Part shown: piece by piece, positions 16,501 through 26,540 of the stretch | Layout: each line of letters begins with the position of its first letter | Position numbering within the stretch: the stretch's first letter is position 1 | Position numbers and translations under genes: made by a program | Notes under the pieces: model-generated | Told to the model about the DNA's origin: nothing | Databases searched by the model: none | Seen by the model: the letters and a program-made list of their open reading frames with translations, nothing else | Assembly: GCA_028335825.1 (NCBI GenBank) | Contig: JAIOKI010000010.1 | Location: 186,001 to 250,000, forward strand | Length of the DNA: 64,000 nt | Source: Nosema muscidifuracis | Taxonomy: Eukaryota > Microsporidia > Nosematidae | Direction: 5' to 3'

Positions 16501-16842
16501 AAAAAAAAAAATAAAATAATTTATTGAGATAAGAAAGAAAAGCCACACGGCAAGTAAAAACTTCTACATCCAATATTTGGTGACACACACCAGCATACAA
16601 TGAAGGCCTTGCTTGTAGGAAGATTGGGAACCCCTTAGGATTAATTAAAATCCTTCAGTCATAATGACTGAGACCTGCGTTCAGCAGGATTTTGGGTTAT
16701 CGCCTGGTTCAATACACCATTTAAGAACACAACTCAGTTCAGCGGAATGCTACGGCATAATATGCAGCTTTAAGCCAAACCCCTCCCAGGTCAGAATTTA
16801 ATTCTTTTGTTGCTAATAAATTAGCTACTTTTGTATCAGATT

Positions 16843-19800
16843 TTACTCTGATGAGACATGAAGTCTACTCTTTTGTTGTACAATGATATATCTTTGTACT
16901 ATCATTTTATCAAGAAATTCTACTCTTACAAGTAGAGCTTTTCTTCCTGTTGGTGAAGTCTTGATGTCATTGATATTACCAATGATCATCTTAACTCGTT
17001 CTACTTTTGTCAGAGTTAAAGAATTTAACTCTGTAATTTTGTTCTCATAAAGAGATCTTGTCTCAGATAAGGATGGACAATCTAACAGGAAATGTTCAAG
17101 ATTTTCCTGTTCTCCCTCACATAGAAAGCAATGTTCTCTATAATACTGAGGGATTCTAAGAGCATTAGCTAACGCAGAAGACCATCTAATTAAATTACAT
17201 CTTATTTTAGTGTAATTCCTTATCTGTCTCTTATTTATTTGTGTTAGTATGTACTTGAGTTGAGACTCAAATATACCATACTGTGCTGCTAGTGAGGATG
17301 CTATGGTAGTATTATAGGATCTCCTACCTTTCAATACCTCTATTATTCTTTGTTTGGCTACTTTGTAGTCAATACTTTCATAGTCGTGTCCGACATATCT
17401 TTTACACCACCGTCGAGTTCTTGAACTCCATGTAGTCTTTTTGGCTCTTGGAACTTGTTCTACAAATTCCGAGATTATAGTTTTGTTGTGTTTCCACTTC
17501 CTTAATGCTCTAAAGCGATTTAGAGCTGCTTGTATTTGAATCCTGTTAATACAGAACTCATCCATTATCCTATCTAATGGAACTATTTTTGTCCAGAATA
17601 TCATCCGGACAGCTTTTCTGAGAATCCTACTGATTCTCCCTGATCTTGTACTAGACATTCCCCATAACTCACTACCGTACATGAGTGCAGGTACTAGTAC
17701 ATTCTTTATTAGTATTCCCTTGAACGGAATACATATACTCTTGTTAAGAAGCTTTGGTTTCAATGCTTCTAATGCTTTTTTGCCTCTAAAGGCTCCATCT
17801 TTTACAAGATGATCTTCGAGGGTGCTTTTTTTAATCAAAACACCCAAATACCTGTATTCTGTGACTTCACAGATCTTTCCAAAGTCAATATCTATAGAGA
17901 TATCTTCTGACTCATAGCTTGTATTGGTATTCCATACGAGAATACCACTTTTGTTACAGTTAACTTTCATTTGATTGTCAACTGCCCATTTACTGATTTG
18001 TTGAATTTTTAGTTCCAAATCATTTTTTGAATCACCAAAGACAACAATGTCATCTGCAAACATCAGTCCTGGTATTGCTATTGTTGATCGAGGTACAATC
18101 ACTTTTGTCATGTCATCAAAAATGTCATTAATAAACAGATTGAACAACATTGGAGAACAAGGGCATCCTTGTCTCACACCTTTTCTGTAGCTATAGCCAC
18201 TGCTTGTATCTCCACCTATGCGGATTCTCATTTGTGTGTTACCATATATATCTTTCAATGTATTTATCAGATATTCTGGTATACAATACTTTTGTAGCTT
18301 ATTAAATAATAGCTCATGGCTAACATTATCATAAGCTTTTTCGAAGTCTATGAAGCACAGATATGTCTTCAGACTTCGAAATTCTCTTCTTTTAACAACT
18401 TCTAATAAAGTTGCTACCTGGTTCATACATTCTTCTCCTGCTCTAAATCCAGCCTGATAAGGAGAAAGAATGTTATTTGTATCGACAAACTGTGTAAGTC
18501 TATCATTGATTATTTTTAGGTATATTTTACTGATTGTATTAATCAGTGCAATACCTCTATAGTTGTTGATATCTGTTTCATCTCCCTTTTTATGGAGGCA
18601 TACCATATCAGCAGCACTCCAATAAACAGGTGGGCTGGCACCTGTTATAAATTTGTTGATCTCATCCACCAGGAATGAGGGCAGCTTTTTATCTACTAGA
18701 CTAGGCCTAAGTAGTACCTTGTATAGCTCAGTTGGAATTTCATCCGGACCGGCTGCTTTGTTATTGCCACAATTATTTGTAGCTTTTATTAATTCCTCCA
18801 TTGTGACGTCATCAGGAGGCTCTTTTAAAAGACTTTTGTTGTATATAGAGTCACTATCTACAGTTGATGTTGCTAATTTAGCATAAAATTTGTTAGCTAT
18901 TTCTAGCTTCTTTTGTTGCTCATTGTGAGCTATGCCCTCCTCGTCTTGAAGACAAACATTGTCTAGTCTAACTGATGTGTTAGACATACCCTTTAGCCAC
19001 TTCCAGAAATCTCTAGAGCGATTACTTTTATAGAGGTTTATGCCATTAAAGGCCCAGAGATTAGCTCGTTCTCGCCGAACCTTCACTCTTGTTTCCTCAA
19101 CTTCTTTTTTTAATGTCAAATACCTAAAAGCATTTACATCATTCCATTGTTTTAGTACTTGCTTTGTGGCAAGTCTAAATCTTTTATACACATTAATGTG
19201 CTTCCATTTAATAGGTAATCCTTTTCTTACCTTAACTTTATCGTACACCTTCTCAGTTGTACATACTTCTTTTAAAACTCTTGGGAGTTCTTCTATTGTG
19301 AATAGTTTCCTATTCAAAAGCTGACTCAATTTCTCTTCAATAAGAGGATCTTGCATCTTCTTTCTGTTATATGTAAAAGATGTCTCTACTACTGGAGAAG
19401 GAAGAGTTATATATCTTCTAAGTAGTAGATGATCTCCTACAGCCCATCTTTGTGAGATAGTAACCTTCTCACTGTCTTGCTTTAAGACTCTAAAGATCGT
19501 ATCAATACGTCTTTTTGAGACTTTACCATTACTCAGGATTCTAGTTCCTGATACTCTATTGTAGTTGATAAGAGGATTTAAACCTCCAGCAACAAGCTTT
19601 TGTTTGAGAGTTGAATCTTTACAATTCATATCTTCCATTACTATAATCTCCTTGTAGGATCTTTTATTCTTCTCAATATTAAGAAGGTTGATTAATTTTA
19701 TGAGAGTTAATTGCTTAAGCTCTCTATCTTGTGGCACATAGACATTGATAACTAGTATCTTTGTCCATCCTGTACTTGTTTTGAATTCAACAACCGTTTG

Positions 19801-20553
19801 TAGGATGTTGTCATCATTACCTTTTTTAGAACATCTCACTGCTCCACTTTTTCTTACCAAGGTCATTAAACCTGGTTTATTTTTACCTATGGCAGGTGTT
19901 TCCACTACCATATACTTTTCTAGTCTTCCAATAAAAGTGGATTTCTTCCATGTTTCTTGTAGACATAAAATTGATGGTTTCTCTACTTTCAAAAGGATCT
20001 CTAAGTCTTCCTTCTTCCCATAAAGATGATTTATATTAAGACTACAAAGCTTAACTTTGTCAAGAGTCTTTAACTTTTGTACCTGCTTAAACTTAGCTGG
20101 TTTTTCTTTTAACACATTAATGTTTAACTGCTTTAATGCATTAATAAAGTTGTCTTTTTGTACTTTCTTTACAGCAAAGAAAGTAAATGTTGTATCACGT
20201 CTGCGATGTCTTTTACTACCTACAATACAGTTATCTAAAACTGGATTAACTCTTGTAAGTTTCTTTTGTAACTCTGGAATCTTAATATGGCTTGCCAAGG
20301 CCTTTACTAAGCAGAGCTTCTTTTGTAAGCTGTTAAGCTTGATCTTTTTTCTTAAATTAAACATTACATTATAATTTAAAGATTTTACTCCGAGGGATCT
20401 CGAATGACATTTACTTTTGATTTTAATAAGTTTGTAACTTAAATCAATACAAATACTTTTGTTGCTTCTAAGAAGCTTAAGTAAAGAAGTTTTTTGATTC
20501 CTTAGAGTGAATCGTAATAAATCAATATTTAGAATTTTATTTTCAGGGACCAT
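16843..20553 (-). CDS. LINE ORF2: endonuclease-reverse transcriptase, 1236 aa
   Basis: Domains in order: a basic N-terminal extension (1-165); an apurinic-type endonuclease (about 167-380) with SLNINHL, LQETW (E200), EDMN (307-310), RRIDTIF and the terminal GDH (373-375); and a reverse transcriptase (about 595-900) with KAAGPDEIP, NYRGIALI, FIDFEKAYDNV, GVRQGCPCSPMLFNLF and the catalytic FADD at 832-835. A C-terminal region carries a zinc-finger-like CFLC...HFLLDC motif at about 1141-1160. All core catalytic motifs appear intact. Its ATG lies within the last codons of ORF1 (11-nt overlap, ATGGTCCCTGA), so translation probably couples to ORF1 termination. The antisense open frames at 18653-20374 are shadows. 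Confidence 0.95.
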   Translation of the reverse strand: MVPENKILNIDLLRFTLRNQKTSLLKLLRSNKSICIDLSYKLIKIKSKCHSRSLGVKSLNYNVMFNLRKKIKLNSLQKKLCLVKALASHIKIPELQKKLTRVNPVLDNCIVGSKRHRRRDTTFTFFAVKKVQKDNFINALKQLNINVLKEKPAKFKQVQKLKTLDKVKLCSLNINHLYGKKEDLEILLKVEKPSILCLQETWKKSTFIGRLEKYMVVETPAIGKNKPGLMTLVRKSGAVRCSKKGNDDNILQTVVEFKTSTGWTKILVINVYVPQDRELKQLTLIKLINLLNIEKNKRSYKEIIVMEDMNCKDSTLKQKLVAGGLNPLINYNRVSGTRILSNGKVSKRRIDTIFRVLKQDSEKVTISQRWAVGDHLLLRRYITLPSPVVETSFTYNRKKMQDPLIEEKLSQLLNRKLFTIEELPRVLKEVCTTEKVYDKVKVRKGLPIKWKHINVYKRFRLATKQVLKQWNDVNAFRYLTLKKEVEETRVKVRRERANLWAFNGINLYKSNRSRDFWKWLKGMSNTSVRLDNVCLQDEEGIAHNEQQKKLEIANKFYAKLATSTVDSDSIYNKSLLKEPPDDVTMEELIKATNNCGNNKAAGPDEIPTELYKVLLRPSLVDKKLPSFLVDEINKFITGASPPVYWSAADMVCLHKKGDETDINNYRGIALINTISKIYLKIINDRLTQFVDTNNILSPYQAGFRAGEECMNQVATLLEVVKRREFRSLKTYLCFIDFEKAYDNVSHELLFNKLQKYCIPEYLINTLKDIYGNTQMRIRIGGDTSSGYSYRKGVRQGCPCSPMLFNLFINDIFDDMTKVIVPRSTIAIPGLMFADDIVVFGDSKNDLELKIQQISKWAVDNQMKVNCNKSGILVWNTNTSYESEDISIDIDFGKICEVTEYRYLGVLIKKSTLEDHLVKDGAFRGKKALEALKPKLLNKSICIPFKGILIKNVLVPALMYGSELWGMSSTRSGRISRILRKAVRMIFWTKIVPLDRIMDEFCINRIQIQAALNRFRALRKWKHNKTIISEFVEQVPRAKKTTWSSRTRRWCKRYVGHDYESIDYKVAKQRIIEVLKGRRSYNTTIASSLAAQYGIFESQLKYILTQINKRQIRNYTKIRCNLIRWSSALANALRIPQYYREHCFLCEGEQENLEHFLLDCPSLSETRSLYENKITELNSLTLTKVERVKMIIGNINDIKTSPTGRKALLVRVEFLDKMIVQRYIIVQQKSRLHVSSE

Positions 20554-22450
20554 TAGCCTCCAGAATATCTTTTATAGCTTCATCATCTAAAGCAAACTTT
20601 TTTAACATACTTGTCTCCAAATTATTAAGACATCGTACTATAACTTTTATAGACTTTTGCAGAGGAACAAAAGACTTCCAGCTTTTTTTAATAACAGCAA
20701 GATCTGCTACTATTTTATCTTTATTATAAGACAAGAACTGTCTCAAGGCATTTGGCTCAGACAGGCATCTGACTCCCTCAGCAATTCTACAAAGACTGTC
20801 TGCCACTCTCAGAACAGCTTCATATCTTACTAAAAGGATCGTCTTCCCACTGACATCTTTTATGTAAGGAATATCTGATTCCTTAACACCTAGTATCTTA
20901 GCCCAGACAGCTAAATTTTTATGGCCCTCTCCTGATGGTAGACCTTCCATTGTAACCAGCCGATACTTATTTTCGGCTGGTTTCTTCCCCTCAAGCATGA
21001 TTTTGAGGAGTTCTTCTCTAGACAGCTTATCTGTCCATTTTTCTCCAGTATTCTTCTTTACTGGCTTTTTGTCTCTATTGTCCTTCATTTTAGGGGCAAT
21101 AAAATTTTTTATTTCAACTTTTTTATGAGCTGAGTCTTCTCTAAGTCTCCTTAAGAGATTTTTCTTTTGTTTGTGTGATACCACACTTCCCTTAGTGGTT
21201 TTACTGGGAACTTTTAGAACATCCTTCGGCTTGCCAACCTTAGGGTAGTTTTTATTTGTGAAGCGTTTCGACTTCTCCCTTTTGTTGAGTACAACATTTT
21301 TCTTAGTCTCTTGCAAGTTATGCAACTTAGAAAATTGTTCCTCTTTTATTGTTTCCACAAAGGACTCTACAGACTCAATTAAGATGTCAGTCGCTTTGTG
21401 GTCTACTATCATAGGCCCTTGGAGGCCTTCTTTTGTGATAACATCTAGATTACACATATTGGCATCTAGATGTATATTATCTTTTATGGAGTGTTTCGGC
21501 TCCTTTTCTTTTTTTACATCCTCTGATAGCCTCAGAGGGTAGTTACTTTTATCAAGGCGTTTCGACCTCTGTTGTCTTTTAGGATCCCCTAGATAAGCTA
21601 AGGGATAACTCTTATCATTAGAGTCATCAGATGACTCTTCACTGTTGTTAATGTTACGAATCCAATCAGGCATTAGTGAGGTATACCTGTTGTCATCGAT
21701 AACTTCCATTTTATCAGCCAATAGACTATCTTTTTTGATCACTACTGATCTTCCGTAGCTGGCTACGACCTTTGTCCATCCTTCTTCAGATGTTCTCTTT
21801 AAAAGAATGGGACTCTTTGGTTTCCTGCCTTTGCAAGAGGCTTTTGCTACCTTGGAAAGGAAGACTGATAGTGCAGAGGACTTGGGCGATCCAATGCTTG
21901 TTATTTGAGATGGCATGGTGACCTTACCATCCTCTTTTACAATCGAGTTATCCGGATGAGGAGTTCGATCTTTGTCTTTTATTGCAGTTTCCTGCTTCAC
22001 TTCATTCATTGATTCAGCGTTTACTTTATTGACATCATCATAATTGACACGGTTGATGAGATCATTCACTTGTTTTTGAAGTAATTCATACTTCTTCTTT
22101 TGTGTACTCAGTTCACGTTGACACGACTTAACATGTGCATCTTGGAGCTTAATCAAGTCTATCAGACTTAATGAGTATCTAGAGATGTTGTAAATATCTC
22201 TGTTCTTTTCTTTATCAATATGATAAAAATTTTTACTTGCTTTTTCAAACAAAACTTCTGTTTTTGAGTAGAGACTATTCAATTTTTTTATGTCATAGTA
22301 CAAAGCATTACCAGTGCTAAGAGTACCATAACTACTTTTAATTCCTTCCAGTAAAGATGTTTGACTATCTTTCTGTACTTTTGAGGTTGGTAAGTCCTCG
22401 TTTGTGCTGCATCTCTGCGGAGTGTTTTTTTTACAATTGTCTAACCCCAT
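20543..22450 (-). CDS. LINE ORF1: nucleic-acid-binding protein candidate, 635 aa
   Basis: ORF1 of the same LINE. It has a predicted coiled coil at about 95-140 (SCQRELSTQKKKYELLQKQV), a long charged, Lys/Ser-rich central region and a conserved-looking C-terminal domain of about 150 residues. That domain starts near LSREELLKIMLEGKKPAENK and continues through HKNLAVWAKILGVKESDIP and LVRYEAVLRVADSLCRIAEG. There is no CCHC zinc knuckle and no recognisable RRM, so the RNA-binding mode is unclear. Decayed copies of the C-terminal domain can be read at about 36.4-38.0 kb on the plus strand, which shows that it is a conserved part of this LINE family. The start at 22450 lies only a few bases from the duplicated ORF2 fragment. 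Confidence 0.9.
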   Translation of the reverse strand: MGLDNCKKNTPQRCSTNEDLPTSKVQKDSQTSLLEGIKSSYGTLSTGNALYYDIKKLNSLYSKTEVLFEKASKNFYHIDKEKNRDIYNISRYSLSLIDLIKLQDAHVKSCQRELSTQKKKYELLQKQVNDLINRVNYDDVNKVNAESMNEVKQETAIKDKDRTPHPDNSIVKEDGKVTMPSQITSIGSPKSSALSVFLSKVAKASCKGRKPKSPILLKRTSEEGWTKVVASYGRSVVIKKDSLLADKMEVIDDNRYTSLMPDWIRNINNSEESSDDSNDKSYPLAYLGDPKRQQRSKRLDKSNYPLRLSEDVKKEKEPKHSIKDNIHLDANMCNLDVITKEGLQGPMIVDHKATDILIESVESFVETIKEEQFSKLHNLQETKKNVVLNKREKSKRFTNKNYPKVGKPKDVLKVPSKTTKGSVVSHKQKKNLLRRLREDSAHKKVEIKNFIAPKMKDNRDKKPVKKNTGEKWTDKLSREELLKIMLEGKKPAENKYRLVTMEGLPSGEGHKNLAVWAKILGVKESDIPYIKDVSGKTILLVRYEAVLRVADSLCRIAEGVRCLSEPNALRQFLSYNKDKIVADLAVIKKSWKSFVPLQKSIKVIVRCLNNLETSMLKKFALDDEAIKDILEANGP

Positions 22451-22453
22451 ATT

Positions 22454-22550
22454 ACATAGAAAGCAATGTTCTCTATAATACTGAGGGATTCTACGAGCAT
22501 TAGCTAACGCAGAAGACCATCTAATTAAATTACACCTTACTTTGGTGTAA
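22454..22550 (-). repeat. 97-nt copy of the LINE ORF2 zinc-finger segment
   Basis: It matches 17119-17215 over 97 nt with about four substitutions and no gaps, in the same orientation. It sits directly before ORF1 and directly after the 3' flank of the LSU gene. It could be the remnant of an older truncated LINE or a product of template switching during insertion. If it is present in other copies, it could be part of the 5' UTR. Confidence 0.92.
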
Positions 22551-22624
22551 ATTTGATTTTTATTTGATCAATTTACTTATAAATATATTTTTAGTCATAT
22601 TTCTTATTAACAATCTTAACTATC

Positions 22625-22882
22625 AAAATTACATACACACCTACACTGTAATACAAAAAGTAGTAACCTCAAAATGTCGGCATACACCTTCATTCTTACA
22701 GTTCTGCTTAATAGAGTAGTATTCTCCCAAATGTATCTTTGAGCTACGCTTCAGGCTTAAGAGGCTTTCAGCCTTAATCGAAACGACGTAGCTAAGCAAC
22801 ATAACTTAATAGTTAATCGCACTACCAGTGGTCATCACTTAGAGTTCCTCTCGTACTATCAAAGTTCACTCAAAAATACTTA

Positions 22883-22924
<42 letters not shown>

Positions 22925-23359
22925 TCTCACGTTCCTCATTACCGGGTGAACAATCCAACACTTCGTAACATATACACTACGATGATCAGAAGAGACGACA
23001 TCGAAGAATCAAAAAGCAGAGTCGCTATGATCGCTTGCCTGCTACAAGCCAGTTATCCCTGTGGTAACTTTTCAATCACCCAATACATAATGAATGTAAT
23101 TGGGATCGCTAGGCCAAGGTTTCCCTACTAAATACAGTCATATGTATAAAGTAAAGCAGATTTATTCCCTTATAATAAACTGATGGTTACCATCCATCAT
23201 TCATCTACCTTAGGACAGCTGTGTTACTTTTTAACAGCTGTACCGCCCCAGCCAAACTCCCCATATATCCAAATAAACAAATATTCAAACATACTAGTGG
23301 TTTCACAAATCATCTCCCACCTCTCTACAATATACCGAATAATTATTAGAACATACTAA

Positions 23360-23391
<32 letters not shown>

Positions 23392-23490
23392 GATATACAA
23401 CAAGCCCGTTCCCTTGTCTCGTGGTTTCACAAAATTGTAAGTAGGGACAGTAGGAATCTCGTTGCTCCATTCATGCGCGTCACCAATTAA

Positions 23491-23543
<53 letters not shown>

Positions 23544-25110
23544 ATTCGCTTACACAACTTTAACAATAAATGCACTGGGCAGAATTCACTTCTTGTAATA
23601 CAAAAAGCTATGTTTTTAATAAACAGTCAGATTCCTTACATAGTAAAAGTTCTAGCATGCTAGAGCCAATCTTTATCCCAAGGTTACAGATCTAATTTGC
23701 CGAATTCCCTTACTTACTTTAATTTAAAATATCTGTTATGATACAAAGACACCTGATGCGGTATAGGTACGGCTACACTACTTCTTTTTTATCAAGTATA
23801 TATATATAACACGTATTTCTTATCATGACAATCCATACGTACACACAGTCTAATTCATTTTTCTTACACCGCTTATATACTGTCATCATCAAGTCGCCTT
23901 GCAGTAGTCAAGTGAAGAACTATTGATCTTCTTTGTTTTTACAATAACACCGACTCACTTCAATACCATTGAAAACCCTAGTCTATATCTATACAAATAT
24001 ATTGTTACTGCCTCCAAGATCGGCCCATTTGTTTCTTCCATATACATTCACACATATACTTCAATACAAACAAATTGCACAGCTACCTAAATACTCATAT
24101 AGAAACATCTCATAAAAGTAGTCATCTTCTTCCATTTTATACAATAATACATTCGGTAGGTACGTTGTAACACGTTTCTTAGCGGATTTCTACTTCCATA
24201 ACAACCGCCCTACTGTCTCAATGTATTCATCATATTTATGGTATACTGTCTACTATTTAGAATATTTAATGTTCCATAAGGTTCATCCCTTTTTGCACAT
24301 CATTCTTACAATCATGTGCCCACTAGTCATACAATAGATTCATTCTGTAAACCTAATCTACAGAAGACCATAGAATTAAAGATTTCTCATAGTCGAGACT
24401 ATAACAGTGTCCTACATCTATGTCCTATATACAATGACTGCTGTCCTGAGAGACATTTCGCTGTGAACCAGCTACCACACAGTTCGATTGGTCTTTCGCC
24501 ACTATACACATCTTAAATCATCGATTTGCACGTCAGAATGATTATGGTCTTCCAATAAACTGTTGCTTATCTTCAACCAGAACATGCATAGTTCACTGTG
24601 TTTCGGGTCTTATAGTTATAACTTGTCATATTAATAACGACTGAGCCATTATCTTGCTATAACTATAATCTCCTTGGTCCGTGTTTCAAGACGGGTCCTT
24701 AAACATAAGGCTGCCCCACACATTTTCACAAATTCCTTCGCAGTACTTATTTGCTATCGGTATGCCATTATATTTAACCTTAGATATCTCATTCTACCTG
24801 TATTCAGACTGCACTACCAAGCAGCCCTACTCGCTGATACTTACTATTTTATTCAACTAACGAATATTATATTCTGTACAAATAAGTAATAAAATAGTGA
24901 TTTACATCTCCAATAGGATTACAATCACGGGTTGCTTCTTGTTCACTCGCCGCTACTACAGAAATCCTGGTTAGTTTCTTTTCCTCCTTCTAATGATATG
25001 CTTAAGTTCAAAGGGTCCTCTATACACATCTGTATATATTCGGTAACAATGCTTTCGTATTCATCTACGACCTTCATCGCTGTGGCATCCTATTGATCCC
25101 ATGTGTGGGT
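22625..25110 (-). rRNA. Large-subunit (23S-like) rRNA with fused 5.8S-equivalent
   Basis: The minus strand shows the 5.8S-like signature GCGATGAAGGTCGTAGATGA near 25063-25083 at the 5' end. The peptidyl-transferase segment GACCGTCGTGAGACAGG is near 22900-22917. The sarcin-ricin loop text TAGTACGAGAGGAAC is at 22844-22858. There is no second internal spacer, so 5.8S is part of the LSU molecule, a microsporidian hallmark. The length of about 2.5 kb fits the reduced LSU of the group. Both ends are estimated: the 5' end from the start of the AT repeat (ITS), the 3' end from loss of rRNA-like composition. ORFs within it are spurious. Confidence 0.95.
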
Positions 25111-25287
25111 AAAATAAAATAATATATATTAGTATAACATATATATATAATAGTATAATCTAATAAATATAAATACATATTAGTATAATCTAATATAAAT
25201 ATAAATACATATTAGTATAATCTAATATAATAAATATACATTAGTATAACAATATATATATATATAAATATTAATAGTATAATAACT
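25111..25287 (-). other. Internal transcribed spacer (ITS) with TA-rich repeats
   Basis: This is about 175 nt of nearly pure A/T between the SSU 3' end and the LSU 5' end. It holds two to three copies of a unit containing TATTAGTATAATCTAATATA and TAAATACA. It is the only spacer in the unit. Confidence 0.85.
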
Positions 25288-26540
25288 GTTACTCGATATG
25301 ATCCTGCTAATGGTTCTCCAACAGCAACCATGTTACGACTTATATCAGATCTAATACATCTTGTTCAAGTAGTTTACACTAATTTCACAACATATATCAT
25401 CTTAGATAGCGACGGGCGGTGTGTACAAAGAACAGGGACACATTCAATTCTACTTATTTAATAAAATTTACTAGCAATTCCAAGTTCAAATATCTCTTAC
25501 AAAATATTATCCCATAAAGATTCATATCTATTGTATTGCGCGTGCAGCCCAAAATGTCTGAGGGCATAACGGACCTGTTTTAATCCTTTCCTTCCTACAC
25601 TGATTGTGTCTGTCTATAAGGGTCTCACGTCTTGTTGAAATTAATCAAAACTTCACAGCATCCATTGAAAACGGCCATGCACCACTATTATCATTCTCAA
25701 ATAACATTCTCGCTGAATAATAAAATATTGGTAAGTTACCTCGCGTTGAGTCAAATTAAGCCGCACAATCCACTCCTTGTGGTATTCTTCCGTCAATTTC
25801 TTTAATTTTCAATCTTGCGATCATACTATCCCCAGAGCCAAAAAACTCGAATTTCTATTATGTAATACAAATACTCATATCACATCGTCGGCATAGTTTA
25901 CTGCTGGAACTACAATGGTATCTAATCATCTTCGATCCTCCAGCTTACGTCCTTGTTCAAAAAATACATACAAGTGTACAGCTTTCGCTTCTGTTCGTCC
26001 AGTCAGGGTCGTCACATTTCATCTCTCTCCCAACTATACAGTACACCTCATATTGCTTCTTAAAAATAAACTACGGACTTTTTAACTGCATCAATCATCA
26101 TACACACTCTTGGAACAAGTATTACCGCGGCTGCTGGCACTTGATTTGCCCTCCAATTAATCACCTCATATGTTTTTACAATATGAAACAATATCTATTA
26201 CTTCCCATAACTGCCTCAGACAAAATCCATAGGTCAAGTTTCGCCCCTGCTGCAATCCTTAGACTTAGTAGCCGTCTCTCAGGCTCCTTCTCCGGAATAT
26301 TACAAAGTAATACCGTTACCCGTTACTGCCTTGTTAAGCCATTACCTTAACAACTAGCTGATAGGTCTCACTCTTACTGTATACAATTATCTACACTTTA
26401 ACGTAGTTATCATCAATATACATAAAATAAAGTGAGTATTACTGAGCAGTCCATTTTTCAGATACTTCTTCAAAAACATGCATGGGTTAATCTTAGGGAA
26501 TAGCGTCTACGTCAGGCAGAATCAACCTGGTGTACAAAAT
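25288..26540 (-). rRNA. Small-subunit (16S-like) rRNA
   Basis: The 5' end (about 26540) begins with the microsporidian signature CACCAGGTTGATTCTGCC (26515-26532). The 530 loop GCCAGCAGCCGCGG is near 26126-26139. The decoding region TTTGTACACACCGCCCGTCG is near 25410-25429. The 3' end GGAGAACCATTAGCAGGATC lies near 25297-25316. The length of about 1.25 kb is typical for microsporidia and lacks many eukaryotic expansions. By recall it reads closest to Nosema/Vairimorpha. The exact termini are estimates. Confidence 0.97.

Larger units (their letters stand above)
16198..22553 (-). mobile_element. Complete-looking APE-type LINE (non-LTR retrotransposon), two ORFs
   Basis: Read on the minus strand, the element has a 97-nt leader derived from its own ORF2, ORF1 (22450-20543), ORF2 (20553-16843) and a 3' UTR of about 95 + 235 nt. 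Additional copies of the tail extend to about 16198. Both ORFs are uninterrupted, so this copy is young and may be active. It has an apurinic-type endonuclease and no restriction-like domain. The reverse transcriptase carries FADD and the C-terminus a CCHC-like finger; the clade cannot be fixed by eye. It lies immediately 3' of the LSU rRNA gene in the same direction. I could not define a target-site duplication. Confidence 0.93.

Noticed and set aside
18653-20374. Several plus-strand ORFs of 77-105 aa inside the LINE
   Set aside because: They are antisense shadows of ORF2, which has complete domains in the other direction.
22946-26350. Short ORFs within the rRNA genes
   Set aside because: They overlap conserved rRNA elements on the opposite strand and have no protein-like features.
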